DNA of 64,000 bases from Torymus aiolomorphi (lineage: Eukaryota > Arthropoda > Insecta > Hymenoptera > Torymidae). The position numbers and the translations under genes were made by a program. The notes below the pieces were generated by a model, which was given only the letters and a program-made list of their open reading frames with translations, searched no databases and had not been told where the DNA came from. The DNA is taken from assembly GCA_036365515.1 (NCBI GenBank), contig CM070874.1:93475842-93539841 (forward strand), read 5' to 3'. Below are positions 49,847-63,050 of this stretch, piece after piece; within the stretch, counting starts at the first letter, position 1; every line of letters begins with the position of its first letter.

Positions 49847-50169
49847 GTCACCACATAGGTACTTAGACGCATCGGCCAGCCAGCCTCCTTATCGCTCCGA
49901 ATGGAATCTACATGGACAAAGAGAAGCCAGAAGACAATGAAGATGCAATATATACTTTTCATATATATTTTATACATATACTCTCTTTATACTCTCTTAC
50001 TGCACTTCGCATCGACGATCGTCAGTCTCTGTCGGGCATCCAACCTGTAACGACGTTTTAATAAATCATTGTTCTAATCAACACCCTTTGTTCGATACTT
50101 ACTTTGGCGAGTGTTACCAGTGTGTGTGTTACCTTTCCTTGGTGATCCACCGGGGCCTGCCACATAACT
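49837..50169 (+). repeat. Errantivirus-like 3' LTR
   Basis: A purine tract GGAGG precedes AGTTATATG at 49837; the right end is CACATAACT at 50161-50169. Errantivirus LTRs commonly have AGTTA...TAACT termini. AATAAA lies near 50060. The matching 5' LTR is not in the window. Confidence 0.55.
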
Positions 50170-51030
50170 CGCGCAAACGCTGAGCCAAAAGCGCAAAAAA
50201 CCGAACTGCTGCCACCATATCGCAATCCTTCCTCGCGCGACGCACTTTAAACTTCCGAATGGAGAAACGCGGCTGCACTCAAGAATTCAGTCCCGCCGAG
50301 ACGGCAGCCGAGCTCGCTCGCTCGCTCGCTCGCCTTTTTGTTTCTTCCGTCGCGTCCCTTTTGCATTTTCGCCGACACCGAGGCGTTTGACGCGCGTCCC
50401 TCTGTATACCTAACAGTCGAGCGAGAGCAGAAAAGAAAAATAAAGAAAAAAGGAAAACGAAAATGCCGGCGCAAGAGGCGCGTCTTCTCTGTGAACTTCA
50501 AAATTAAAAAGAGATTATAAACGTGGTCCGTGGAAGGAGGCGTCGAACAGCGTCGAATAGTCTGCCGAAACTAAATTCTTAAGATAATTTTTTGTTACTT
50601 CGTTGTGCAGAGCTTCTTATTATGTAAACAAGTTGAAATTAAACTTTTTTAAGAAATTTTCTTCAAAACGCCTGGAAAAATCATTTTAATTTAATCGTAA
50701 ACGCACGACACCAACCGACTTTGTCCGTCGGCCACACCCCAAAACTTCGGCCACCAAAAAACCATAAGACGCGCCGCGCGCGCGAAATTCGCTACGAGAG
50801 CATAAAGCGCCACGCGTGCCATCCTCTTAATCACCACGAATTTATGCTGAGTGCGCGAAAGTAGCGCATTAGTGGTTTTGCCGAGTTGTTATAGCGCAAT
50901 TATGCGAGACGCGCACTCGAGTAGTTAGTTGCGCGGCGGATTTATCGCCGCTCCCTCGACGTCCGACGCACACGAGCCGGCCGCCGAGTCGCTGCTGCTG
51001 CCGACACGCGTCCGCGCATGACAAAAACTA
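50170..51030. promoter_or_regulatory. CpG-rich promoter-like block
   Basis: GC- and CpG-rich sequence (for example CGCCGCGCGCGCGAAATTCG near 50772-50791; GACGTCCGACGCACACGAGC near 50958) rises abruptly after the LTR and falls into an AT-rich region with a TG array. It resembles the 5' end of an unannotated gene. No coding exon or TATA box was identified, and direction is unknown. Confidence 0.35.
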
Positions 51031-51225
51031 ATGGAGATTTTGAAAGTCCAAGTGTAGTAATTACACGATCGGAAGTTTGTAGTTGAAGTGCGAGTATACA
51101 TTTTTGATAAGTGGTGTTTTTATTTTTGTAGCTCCTAATTAGTGCATGCTGCTCTTGTTGATAAGGAACTATTTTTCGGAAGTTGCGGTTTCGAAACTAT
51201 CGCTGGAATCTTTCCGAGCGTATTC

Positions 51226-51281
51226 GTGCGCGCGCGTGCGCGTGCGTGTGTGTTTGCGTGCGTGCGTGCGCGTGTGCGTGT

Positions 51282-51324
<43 letters not shown>

Positions 51325-51345
51325 CGTGTGTGTGTATGTGTGTGA
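51226..51345. repeat. TG/CG microsatellite
   Basis: GCGCGTG units pass into a pure TG array. All open frames here are artefacts. Confidence 0.95.
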
Positions 51346-52660
51346 CGCAAAATGTAAATAAAATATATCTATATACATATGGAAGTTTTCTGGCAGTGTA
51401 GTTCTACTATCACGTTATCGAGTATGATTCGACTGTTATTTGCAAAGCTACAACTGTTATCGTTCCAAGCGCTATCTTTTATATATACAGACGCGATGCA
51501 CTGCTTACGCGATAAATTCACGTACGCACTTGGCTTGCAGCCGACGCGGCATTATCTGTCTTATTTAAAGATCATAATTTTAAACATATTCAGCTTAATA
51601 TTTCCATTTTCGACCTACTTACGTCACGTCGAATGTATTTACGCCAGTTTCATATCATGAATTAAAAACTGCACCGAAACATACGGATTTTCCTCTGAAG
51701 GCTATATTAAAATTATATCTTTCCGTGGTATTTCTACCTAATTAAAAAAAAAAATGTTCTTGAGTCATTACAAATATTTTTTACACATGCAAGCAAGTTA
51801 ACTTTATTATTCTTTATTTTCCTGCATTCTCCTGCAGATATGTTTGTTCTAGAAGCTTAAGGACGTTCACCGTCTCAACTTCATCAATATCGCAAAAATT
51901 ATGGTCTAAAAATATTATTTATGATGGAAACCCTTCATGAATCTCTATACACTACTCTAAAAATAATAAAAAATGACAGTGTAAGAAAAAAGGTGCCAAT
52001 ACGATATTTGAAATAAATACCACTTACACGGTGTGATTATGTATAGATCTACAAATAACATGGTAGTTTTTCTTTATATCGCTATGTCTCTGAAATTAAT
52101 ACCGCTTGCCACATTGAAAATTATACCGCATTAGTCCTCTCAATTTCTAGTTTTATATCCCACGGTTGAAAAAAAATCATAAAAGAAAACTTTTTTTACA
52201 GTAAATTAAAATGTATTTTTCCAACGAGCTTAGATAGAGATCCCACGTTAACGCTGAAATTTTGAAATCAAATATTTTATTTTGAATACCGCTTTGGACG
52301 TGGGGCTTTGAAGCATGTACTAAGGACTAAAAATCAATTATTTTCTGCAAGTTTTATGAAAATCACAAGAAAATCGTTTTCTCGGAGAATGTCCTTAACC
52401 TTTTACATACTACCTCGGCACAACCGTAAATTCCCATAATATCCACAATATCCACGTCCTAATTCACCTCCTTCAAGCAAAGTAAACCTCCAAACGAGCT
52501 TCTCCCATTTCTCCTACCCAACGTGCTTTTTCCTACCTTCAAAATTCTCCCTTTCCGTCTCCCCCTCTCTCATTCTCGTCAAGTTAAAAAGCAGCCGGCT
52601 TTCAATTCTTAACTCAAGCACGCCGCGCACGAAATAGACAAGCGAAGTACGCGAGCGCAC
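51346..52660. other. Non-coding stretch
   Basis: A 93-codon frame (51379-51660 +) has no recognised motif or consistent coding bias and is not called. Nothing else supported. Confidence 0.4.
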
Positions 52661-52678
52661 GGTCGGCGGAAGTAAAGT

Positions 52679-52892
52679 AGGGGAGAGAGAGAGAAAGAGA
52701 GAGAGAGGGAGAGAGAGCACGAGAGAGAGAGGGAGAGAGAGCACGAGAGAGAGAGGGCACGAGAGGGAACACGAGAGAAATAGAAAGAGAGGAGGAAAAG
52801 TAAAATAAGGGGGATAACGCAAGCGGGCGAAGGGAAGATAGGTACTGCAAAAGGCGCTCGAGAGAGGGAGAGAGAGAGTGAGAGAGAGATCG
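52679..52892. repeat. GA-rich low-complexity region
   Basis: GAGA runs with AAAG and GGGA interruptions. GAGA-factor-like sites would be dense here, but a regulatory role is not shown. Confidence 0.85.
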
Positions 52893-54420
<1,528 letters not shown>

Positions 54421-54570
54421 TATGCGGGCTGGGAGCTACCACCACGGGAACCTTCTCTTATTTAGATCTGCGATTTCTGACAAAGCAGAACTTAGATCTG
54501 CGATTCTGACTAAGCAGCTGCGATACTTATACTCACTGAAAAAAGAAATTACTTATATCAATTAATACCG

Positions 54571-54667
54571 TTCCTTAACTGTTAAGGAATGTGATTTTAT
54601 ATACAGATAATTGCATATGACAAGTGTGTCGGTACTAGAAAATGAATATTCCTTAATAGTTAAGGAA
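54571..54667. repeat. Twin 19-bp palindromes
   Basis: TTCCTTAACTGTTAAGGAA (54571-54589) and TTCCTTAATAGTTAAGGAA (54649-54667) are 78 bp apart, just beyond the 3' end of the transposase-like gene. Confidence 0.8.
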
Positions 54668-54905
54668 TCATTCGCGTATATAGTAAATGTGTATTTTGTA
54701 TCAGAAAGTTATTCCGTATTTCAAAACCTACACATATCATTTGAAAAAAAAAATTTAATTATACAAATAGATAAACCTAAAAAAAGTATGGAAAAATAAT
54801 TTAATAAACAAAATTACATTATTACAATTTCAGGAAAATTATTTTTATTCAGATTTTCGGTTACACTATATAAATACAAAACTGTTCTATTAAAATTTAT
54901 TAACC

Positions 54906-57375
54906 TTAACTAAGATCTCCACGAGATATTACATTAAATCGTTCAGCAGTAACGTAAATTTTGATAGATTTAGCAAAAGAATTTAAATTTAGTTTACAAT
55001 TAATTTCAAGTTCTGTAGTATGAGGTAAAACTATATGATAGGATTTAATATGGTCAATGAATCCAATTGTAGAGCATTTTTTTATTTTGTAATATATACT
55101 AATCTTTTCAGATCGAATAATGTTAATAATTATACCAAATACTGGATTGTTTTGATCATCATTACACAGTAATATAGCATATTGCGGTTTATAAATAGTT
55201 CCATTTATTTTAACAAAGGAGAATTCGTCAACTTTTAATTTACGCTTTCCTAAATAAACAGATTTTGTTGCTGTTTTATTACCAAATTGTACAGTAGTTT
55301 TTAAGCCAGTTTTTGTATAAAATCTATATGCTAGTTGTAATTGGATTTTGTTAGCTAATGTATAAATAATATTTGTTCGAGAAGTCACAATATGCGCATA
55401 TCTTTTTGAATTCTTATGAAATGATTCGTATTTTGCGGACGAATAGTATCGAGCTGGACCCATTATAGCTTCAATGCAAGTAGGGTAATGTGTAATCAAA
55501 TGGTGTTTTGATTTTAACAGTTGATCAAAGACTTGTTGATAAATATCATTATGGTTTTTAATTAAACATCGAAGGTATTGGACTTCATCCTTTGTAATTA
55601 TTGGACTAGTTACTATATCTAGTATGTCAACTAATATTAGGTATAAACCCCATGCTGGGTCGTCGTCTAGAACTAAGTCGCCTATAATTATTGCAAAATA
55701 AGAAACTAATGCTGCCATTTGAGCAGCAGTAATACTTATATATTCCTTGTCAAGGTGTTTTTTACTGATGGAAGATATTTTATTTCCGTGATCAATTTCG
55801 CAAAAATCAAAATATTTTAAACGCTCATTAAGTCTATCTAAAGTAAAATACTTTTGTTTTATCAAATGATTTATTATTTTGGCCATGTCATACCGTAAAG
55901 CACCTATCAACTGATACAAATTTTTCCATCGATGGAAAAATTCTTATCAGTTGATAGTAAATTGCAGACGACATAAGTAATATTTTTAACGTAAAACACC
56001 TAAATGAAAATCATGCATCAAATCGCATGTCCAATTTAAAGTATTATGAAAGAATGGTAAATCATTGAAAACGCAAGGTCGCAACACACCATGTGTATTA
56101 TTAATAAGATCTTGCTCGTAATTCTCAACATTACGCATAAGCTCTACCTTTTCTAATCCTAAAATGTACGCAGAATATTTCCAAGCTCTACAAAAACGAT
56201 AATAATATTCACTTACAAAACACTCAGGAAATCCTAGAAGATTATTAGTACCTAAGTTATCTCCGAGAATTCCCATAACTACAAAATAAATTTTCTGATT
56301 TTCACCATTTACATTTATCACTGTTCCCTCTTCATAGAGATACTTGAGCTCCTCGATCACTTTAGAATAACATCTTTGATTATTAAATAATTTTTTATCA
56401 CTAGTAAGGATAAATTAAGCTAACAATATGTTTTCCATAGTTGAAGAAAATTTGGGAGCTAGACCTACAGAGCAATATAAAGCGCCTAATTTATGAACGC
56501 CTGCGGCTGTAGAAAAAGGGTCACAAACTTCAAAATCGTCGAAATATAAAAACAACGGAATCACAATTTTTCCTGAGAATTGTTTTGATATCTCACGCCA
56601 GCGCGTGCCCTGGAACAAGCTAGAATAGATATCTTTATCTACGTAAGACGACTCATCTCGAATAAAGTTTAATGTTTCTTTAAATACATTGGGTAGAACC
56701 ATAAATTTTTGAAAAACTATACGTATTTGTGTTATAAATCCCTGACATTTCTTTTGTGTTCATATTGTTGTAAAATTTACTTTTTGTCGTCACTGATTTT
56801 TCCAATAAAAAATGAAATGGGTTCTATAAAACAGCCATTTTTTAAAAATATTGCAATCGTCTGTACTCAGTACTTGTTTTCTCTAAAACTTGAATCCCCA
56901 AACAATTGTCAACGGCTCTGTGATTGTTCAGGGGTAACACAGATTTCAATTTTTTATTGTACAAATTAGTTATGCTTTTTGTATATTTTGTAAGATCAGA
57001 TACCACTTCATCTACTACAGTATTAGTTATACAATTATTACTGTATAATTTGCCAATAAATGTAAAAATACTAGATTCAAGAGTTTGTTCATCATTAGAA
57101 AAACTGATATTATTGCTATTCTAAGCTACAGCAGATGAGTCGCCTTCGAAAGTTGTTTTTACGACATGAGTTACAATATCTTCTTTTGTTGTCTTGATTT
57201 CTTTCGTTATAGAACAATTTTTATATCTGCAGGTAGAAAAGTGTTTTTTTAACGTCGGAACACTTACAGACTGTTGAGAACATTGCGCATATATACAAAC
57301 GTACGCTCGTTCTGTAGAATGAAAAATCTTTAAATGCTTTAGAAGTATAACTATTTGAAATCAGATATTTCGTGT
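54906..57375 (-). pseudogene. C2H2 zinc-finger / transposase-like gene, copy 2
   Basis: Reading leftwards, a finger block encodes LLKHLKIFH then YVCIYAQCSQQSVSVPTLKK before HFSTC (about 57345-57225). A decayed middle part has FIGKLYSNN, VVSDLTKYTKS and STEYRRLQYF (57110-56830). A long readable part starts near 56755. It carries YFDDFEVCDP, HKLGALYCSVGLAP, one in-frame TAA (56415-56417), IEELKYLYEEGTVI, GILGDNLGTNNLLGF, YYRFCRAWKY and LMHDFHLG. It then crosses a 96-bp intron-like insertion (55904-55999) and continues ALRYDMAKIINHLIKQKYFT to a stop at 54906. Blocks align with copy 1 (TDYRRK, GDNLG, FCRYC, HDLFEG). The 3' two thirds is close to intact. Function in the family is unproven. Confidence 0.75.
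55904..55999 (-). mobile_element. Intron-like palindromic insertion (locus 4)
   Basis: On the - strand the interval starts GT and ends AG, and removing it joins TTA-G to GT-GCT in frame (HLG|ALRYDM). It is bounded by a 13-bp near-repeat TAGGTGTTTTACG / TAGGTGCTTTACG. Inside are a 35-nt one-sided extension and a 48-54-bp palindrome centred at 55930/55931 (two mismatches per arm). Left in place, it stops the frame. Confidence 0.65.
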
Positions 57376-57770
57376 AATTATCCTCCGTTCATGCTTTACA
57401 ATCTAAGCGTTAATCATGCGAACTTTTAATACTAAAGTTGTGCAAACAGACCGATGAGACAGCGATCTTAACCTTGGAATTATTTCTCAAGGTCATTTAA
57501 GGCCGAAGCCTTCTTTTTACAATTTAGGTAGATAAATCAAATTTATCGAACAGATGTTGAGTAAACACTTATTGAAGACCTTGGACTCCACCTTGGCATC
57601 AATCGTCAAAGTCATCTCAAGGTCAAAACTTATTTACTACATTTTGAGTAGTTAACTTTGACAGGAAAGCGTTTATGTGAGAATTTCCTCTAAGGTTGTT
57701 GAAGTCTGTAGTAAATCCTCATTCATGACTTTGGACACGACCTTCACGTCATTATTCAAAGTTATTTCAT
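57368..57770 (+). repeat. Left arm of a long inverted repeat
   Basis: It matches, in reverse complement, 60315-60505 and 61325-61545. Examples: TTTACAATCTAAGCGTTA (57395) against TAACGCTTAGATTGTAAA (61502), and ACTTTGACAGGAAAGC (57655) against GCTTTCCTGTCAAAGT (60410). It carries TCAAGGTCA motifs. Confidence 0.75.
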
Positions 57771-58190
57771 TTCCAAAACCTATGGCTTACCGTTTAAGGT
57801 GGATATTATCGAAGAAAAGCATTGAGTTCAGAATATTGAAACAGAGAGTCGGAGAGACAAACAAGTCTAGATAGGCTAGATAGTTGACAATTTACATTTA
57901 CATTTTTTAGGGTTTAAAAGTTTCTTCCAACATCAAATATATATGAATAGAAATCTCAGAATGTATCAAATACTTTTGTTTTTACATCTAGGCCATTTAT
58001 GTTATTCAATTTAAATTTCTTTCAAGTATATTTGTTGTATTTTGACTATAAATTAAAAAACTTATAGAAAGTATGTCATGTGTACATGGAAATCTTTATT
58101 TAAGGTGGTTCTTTCACGACTTTCCTAGTCAAAACACTGCTAAATAAAGAAGTTAACTAAAATTAGAAAAACCATAGTTGAAATGTGATT
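57771..58190. other. Non-coding stretch inside the inverted repeat
   Basis: No gene or repeat unit supported. Confidence 0.4.
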
Positions 58191-58196
58191 AATTTA

Positions 58197-58330
58197 TTTT
58201 ATAGCACTCTGTGACCTAAATCCGCACTTAAGTCACGACTAGCTGTGACTTAAGTAGCCCATTATTACACTGTGAAATAATGAATTTAGTTAAGTCACAG
58301 GCACGTAATTAACGCCAATTACCTACCAAA
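58197..58330. mobile_element. MITE of the TTTTATAGCAC family
   Basis: It begins TTTTATAGCACTCTGTGACC and shares TCCGCACTTAAGTCACG with the 13.5-kb element. The right end is unclear; it could be the left half of an element completed by 58740-58850. Confidence 0.5.
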
Positions 58331-58739
58331 ACTATTCAAAAATACGATTTTACATATAAGAATGAACAGGAAAAGAAGTAAAACTTCGTTAATAGTTGAC
58401 AAACCACAAAGAATAAATAAAAATGATGATAATAAGGCTTGTCTATATTATAGGTTAGTTTCATCTGCTATGGGATAGCAGACCGCGCGCTTTTTAAATA
58501 TTCAATATTAAACTGTATGGATTTTAGTTTTAAAAGTCTTTCTCTTTAATGATATAACGTATACAAATCTTTCACTTTCATAAACTTCAACTTATTGTTA
58601 AAGATACAAATCAAATTGCCAAGAATCTAGTTTTATGATTTTTTTATGTATATATTCAATATTCTAGATTCAATAATAACCATATTCTATATCAGGTATT
58701 CTATTATTTAAATAACGTTTTATTAATTTTTTTTAGGGC
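58331..58739. other. AT-rich non-coding stretch
   Basis: Nothing supported. Confidence 0.4.
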
Positions 58740-58850
58740 GGGGGGGCTGCGCTCGCTGCGCTCGGGCGCTAACCTCACGCCGTAAAATAATGGGCCACTT
58801 AAGTCACACGTATCGTAATATACTATAAAATGATAGAGTTAGTCAATATA
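58740..58850. mobile_element. MITE fragment of the TTTTATAGCAC family
   Basis: CGCTCGGGCGCTAACCTCAC then CACTTAAGTCACACG and an ACTATAAAAT right end resemble the right half of the 13.5-kb element. Confidence 0.5.
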
Positions 58851-58859
58851 TAAAATAAA

Positions 58860-59160
58860 AAGTAAAATCATTTTATGAAACATTACCCACTGATGATGAC
58901 ACGTTAACAATAGACTCTGATATTAAGGATATGCGTGCAGAAAATAAATCTAAAATCCAAAGTTTTGAATTGGTAGCAATCTCAAAAATGATGCTCAAGA
59001 AAAACAATAAACTCCAATAAAGAAACGCCCTTCTAAAACTATTAATAAGAAATTTAGAAAGAAGTCAAAGCAAGAAGAAACTGAGAGGAAACAACTAATT
59101 AATATTGAAAAGAAAGGTAATAATAAATCTGTTCTACCAAAAAGATCTAGGACGAGATAA
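58860..59160 (+). pseudogene. Coding-like fragment, unrecognised
   Basis: One frame reads DDDTLTIDSDIKDMRAENKS followed by KIQSFELVAISK. After a frame change it continues KKRPSKTINKKFRKKSKQEE and a basic end ...KRSRTR with stop at 59158. The acidic start and Lys-rich tail look like protein, but no family is recognised. It lies within the long inverted repeat and might be a leftover of an element bounded by it. Confidence 0.3.
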
Positions 59161-60314
59161 AAGAATTATTGAGCTACTATTTTTATTACTAGTTTCCAAA
59201 TTTGGTAAATTATTTATTCAATGTTATTTGTATTGAAATAAACAATGCAGTTAAATAAATATTCAAATTGAGTCATTTTGTTAGCAACTACTTTTAGCTA
59301 CTTTACTTTTTGTTAATTAATATACAAAGTTATATCAATTAAGAGTATTAAAAAGTTATTTATGTATAAAATGTGGCTCTGTTATTTTTCCGGGAAAAAT
59401 TTTCAACGAAATGGATTTAAGTCGTTATACACTGCGCGATATCTCGTAACTTCCGCACATTGTTACTTATTATGTCTGTACCATATAAAAGATAGATATT
59501 TAAGTATATTAAATATAATGATATCTCAAATTTGAAAAAAATAAATAGATTTAAGTCATTTTCCGGGCACCAACTGATGTTATGATCCTCACATGCAGCT
59601 GAAAACAATCAATGTACCAGACATGAATTAATAATTTTTCTAATTTAGTTGAATTCACTAGAGAAATATTTTTATTTCAACTTACCGTCGACAAATTAGC
59701 CTTCTTATTGATTGTATCCATTTTACTTTGAGGAAATAAATAAATCCATGCAAGAACTTACCAGCTACATTACAAATTATAAATATTGGCTATCATTTGG
59801 AAAAATATTGGCACTAAAACAGCTCAAAAACCTTGAAGCACTTTTAACCCAAGGAGAACACAAAGGGTCAATTTGACTCTGACATCAACTTTGGTCAGAG
59901 GTGTCTAAACGAATTCGTATATTACCGAACCCGAGACCCTTTAACAATACTTTGGGATACGGACTATATGAAGATAAGATGCTCCTCCTATAAAATTTAC
60001 TATACAATAAACATTGTAAATCATGCGGAGTAGGTAAAAGGTTAATTAAAAATTCAAATGACTCATTGACATCCCTCAGACGGTAAAAATGGACCCAATT
60101 TTTGTTATTCACGATTATAGATAGCTACTAGGTGACGTTCTTGTATGAAAAATCGACAATAAGAAATTATCATTTTTGCACCCCTATTCATACCCAAACT
60201 AACTCCTATTTATCTCTCGGGTAGTCAAGCTGATCCTCGATTTATGATGAGTGACCCCAATAGCTGACTAGATGCCTATTACTGAAGAAAAACTGACAAT
60301 CGGAAAAGATTTTG
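59161..60314. other. Non-coding stretch inside the inverted repeat
   Basis: Short - strand frames (59417-59608, 59885-60112) have no recognisable domain. Confidence 0.4.
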
Positions 60315-60505
60315 TACCATTGACGATTGACGTGAAGATCGTGTTCACGGTCATGAATGAGGATATACTATAGACTTCAACAACCTCAGAGGAAATTCTC
60401 ATATAAATGCTTTCCTGTCAAAGTTAACCACTCAAAATGTAGTAAATAAGTTTTGACCTTGAAATGACTGACGATTGATACCAAGGTGGAGTTCAAGGTC
60501 TTCAT
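60315..60505 (-). repeat. Right arm of the long inverted repeat, inner part
   Basis: Reverse complement of about 57575-57765. It is separated from the outer part (61325-61545) by about 820 bp of other sequence, including a fold-back element. Confidence 0.7.
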
Positions 60506-60635
60506 AGTACATTACGGTACAAGTGACGAAAGTTGAAGTTCCGCCACTGCGGAACTCGGCTTCGCCTCGGGCGCCAACTTCACGCAGTGGCGGGCCTTGA
60601 AGTTTCGTCTCGTGTACCGTATACTATTTTTCTTG
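60506..60635. mobile_element. Fold-back MITE
   Basis: The left end ACGGTACAAGTGACGAAAGT and the right end TTTCGTCTCGTGTACCGTA are inverted repeats that continue to GCCACTGCG / CGCAGTGGCGG. The centre is CpG-rich (CTCGGGCGCCAACTTCACGC), recalling the CGGGCGCTAACCTCACGC core of the 58.75-kb MITE. It lies in the gap that splits the right arm. Confidence 0.6.
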
Positions 60636-61324
60636 ATGTCCGGTGGAAAGTACGTTTGCCACTGACAATGATAACGCATCCGACGGGCTCGAGAACATTG
60701 AGTTCGATGCCCGCCCCCGACATTTGCGGCACGAGCGCAGCGAGTGCTGCTGGTCGGGGGGGGGGGGGGCATCGAAAACATCACGTGCATAATTTTAATA
60801 AGTGAATTTTACTGAAGATCATGTAAAATATTTTTATTTTACGTACAATTGTTACAATTGTTACACGTACAATTATTAAACATGCGGAACTTTTGCTCCA
60901 TTTGCAGCAACAAAGTCAACTACTTTATTTGTATCTGAAAAAATAAATGATCACTCAAGAAGAAATTCTCACAAAAAGTGCGACATTATTAACGAACAAT
61001 CTTTTATCCATTTCACAAATTAAAGCAATATAAATCACTTGTATACCCGATGGGCCGCATTGATTCTGACAATGCATACCCCGTTAGTGACTGTCACACA
61101 TAATATTTAAATCGTTAACATACCTCGAATGTCCATCGGGTGTACCTTGATGATCAGAAGTGATAGTTTTTGTTGTAAATACGTTAATGACTTTGAATAT
61201 GTTGACAAAACCTCTAAAACAATCTATTAATAAAGTCTACAGTTGCCTAGTTACCAACTCAGAATCAATGGTTAAATGTCCTTCTTTCGCCATCGAAAAC
61301 AATGGCGAAACCACGTACTTTCCA
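60636..61324. other. Insertion-derived non-coding sequence
   Basis: It includes a GC-rich patch with a G13 run (60756-60768) and the phrase CACGAGCGCAGCGAGTGCTG (60731-60750), typical of MITE interiors here. ACCCGATGGGC near 61046 and its inverse CCATCGGGT near 61132 suggest another small inverted-repeat element. No gene seen. Confidence 0.4.
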
Positions 61325-61545
61325 CCAGGGCATCAAGAAAATGAGTGTTTACTCAACATCCGTTTGATAAATTTCATTTATTTACTTGAATTGTAAAAAG
61401 AAGGCTTCGACCTTAAATGAACTTGAGAAATAATTCCAAGGTTAAGATCGCTGTCTCATTGGTCTGTTTGTACAACTTTGGTATTAAAAGTTCCCATGAA
61501 TAACGCTTAGATTGTAAAGGTTGAAAAGAGGATAATTAGGAGGAG
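61325..61545 (-). repeat. Right arm of the long inverted repeat, outer part
   Basis: Reverse complement of about 57368-57560, including GACAGCGATCTTAACCTTGG in inverted form (61436-61455). Confidence 0.75.
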
Positions 61546-61980
61546 AATAGTTATTTTTTTAATTGGTTATATAAAAATATCCAATAGCAAATATCGAAAA
61601 TCCGCATAGTATCTTGGAAAGTAATCATATAAGGATCATTTTAAAACAAAATTGAGCTCGGTCTAATTTAAAATGGCGTGGAATTCGATTTTTGTCCATT
61701 TATCATCGTTTCGTCCCACTGTGCGCCGGCGAGACAACATGACGGCGCTCACAGGACATATGTGCTCGCTTTCTGCTGACGCCGAGGACGTAGCTACTTG
61801 TGACTCCGTCATACATTAAACCTAAGGCACGCTTTACGTTACATGTGTGTATTAAAATTCGGGCAATTTTGATTAAATTTATCATCGATTTGACCTGTTA
61901 CGTGTGCATATAATGTACAACGTGACGAGGCAGATCGGCTTGCCTCTAGCAACACGAGGACGTCCCGAGTAAAGACACGC
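61546..61980. other. Non-coding stretch
   Basis: Nothing supported beyond a moderately GC-rich patch at 61710-61810. Confidence 0.4.
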
Positions 61981-61983
61981 ATT

Positions 61984-62060
61984 GGCATCGGTATAGCTCA
62001 CAGGACAGAGCACCCGTCGCGAAAACAGAAGGTCCGCGGTTCGATTCTCCGCCGAGTCAC
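61984..62060 (+). ncRNA. tRNA-derived SINE head or tRNA pseudogene
   Basis: An A-box-like TATAGCTCACAGGACAGAGC (61992-62011) and a B-box-like GGTTCGATTCTCC (62038-62050) sit at tRNA spacing. The acceptor stem does not close and the T stem is imperfect, so it is not a functional tRNA. The body and tail of a SINE could extend to about 62110 but were not delimited. Confidence 0.5.
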
Positions 62061-63037
62061 ACGGCGTCGTGTAAAGGTGCATTATATTTACGGTCATCTG
62101 TTTCATACTTACTTTTTATCGATCTTGATAATCCTCGTGAAACATTTTTTCTGAATCATAATTAGTAATTTCAAGAGTTTAGAGAAATTTTCAGATATTT
62201 TAAAGGTTGTTTGAAGGTGAGGGAAGAGTGCAAAGAAGAAATGGTCACGAAAAAGTAATTGTTTAAATATTTGTAAAGAAGTTCTTTTTTATTAATTTCA
62301 ATATTTAAAAATACTGCAACAATATTGGAATAAAATTTAAAATAATTTTTTAATATTATTGAAAGAGTATGGTCATAATATTACGTAGAGATTAAATAGG
62401 AAATATCAAACCTTACTAATAATGAAAAAACGGAAACATGCTTTGTGGTAATATTATCTACTTGAACTGTGTTAATATTTCCTAATACATATACAGTTTT
62501 GTTAAATCTTAAGAAGATATTGTATTGATGTAATATAAACCCCATAAGGTCATGTATAACCTGGTAGAAACATTAACCAATAGTTTACAATCTGTCGGCA
62601 AAATCGAAACAAGTTCGCTAACGGTTTAACCAACTCTTGCTTTAAAATGCTACTAATTTCGTCACAAAATGATGGTTCGCTTAGCCAACAATTGAACCAA
62701 TCATTGGTTTAAAAATTCTATAAATTTATGTACTGAGTTAATGAGTTGTTGGTCTACAGATCCTTAATTTTCAAAATTACTGAAATAATAAAAATACAAT
62801 AAACATAATCAAATTAATAATAATGATGCTATACCGACAGTATGAAAAAAGATATTTTTATGGTAAATGAATGTTTTATACATATTAAGAGTTTAAGCAT
62901 TTTAGGGTTAAATATATTTTTGTAAAAATTTTGATATTATAAATGACACTTCTTTTGTTTTTGAAATGTTATATTTGCTGTTTTCCGAACCATTGGTTAA
63001 CCGTTGGCTTACACTTGTAACCGTTGGCTAAAAAAAT
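62061..63037. other. AT-rich non-coding stretch
   Basis: The phrases GGTTTAACCAACTCTTGCTT, CAATTGAACCAATC, ATTGGTTTAAAAATTC and CCATTGGTTAACCGTTGGC (62620-63030) suggest a degenerate ACCAA/TTGGT-rich repeat. No gene seen. Confidence 0.4.
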
Positions 63038-63050
63038 TACCGTACAATTA

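Noticed and set aside
51379..51660. 93-codon frame as a chemoreceptor-like fragment
   Set aside because: Hydrophobic stretches only; no receptor motif and no splice support.
61981..62060. Functional tRNA gene
   Set aside because: A and B boxes are visible but acceptor and T stems do not close, so it is kept only as a SINE head or tRNA pseudogene.
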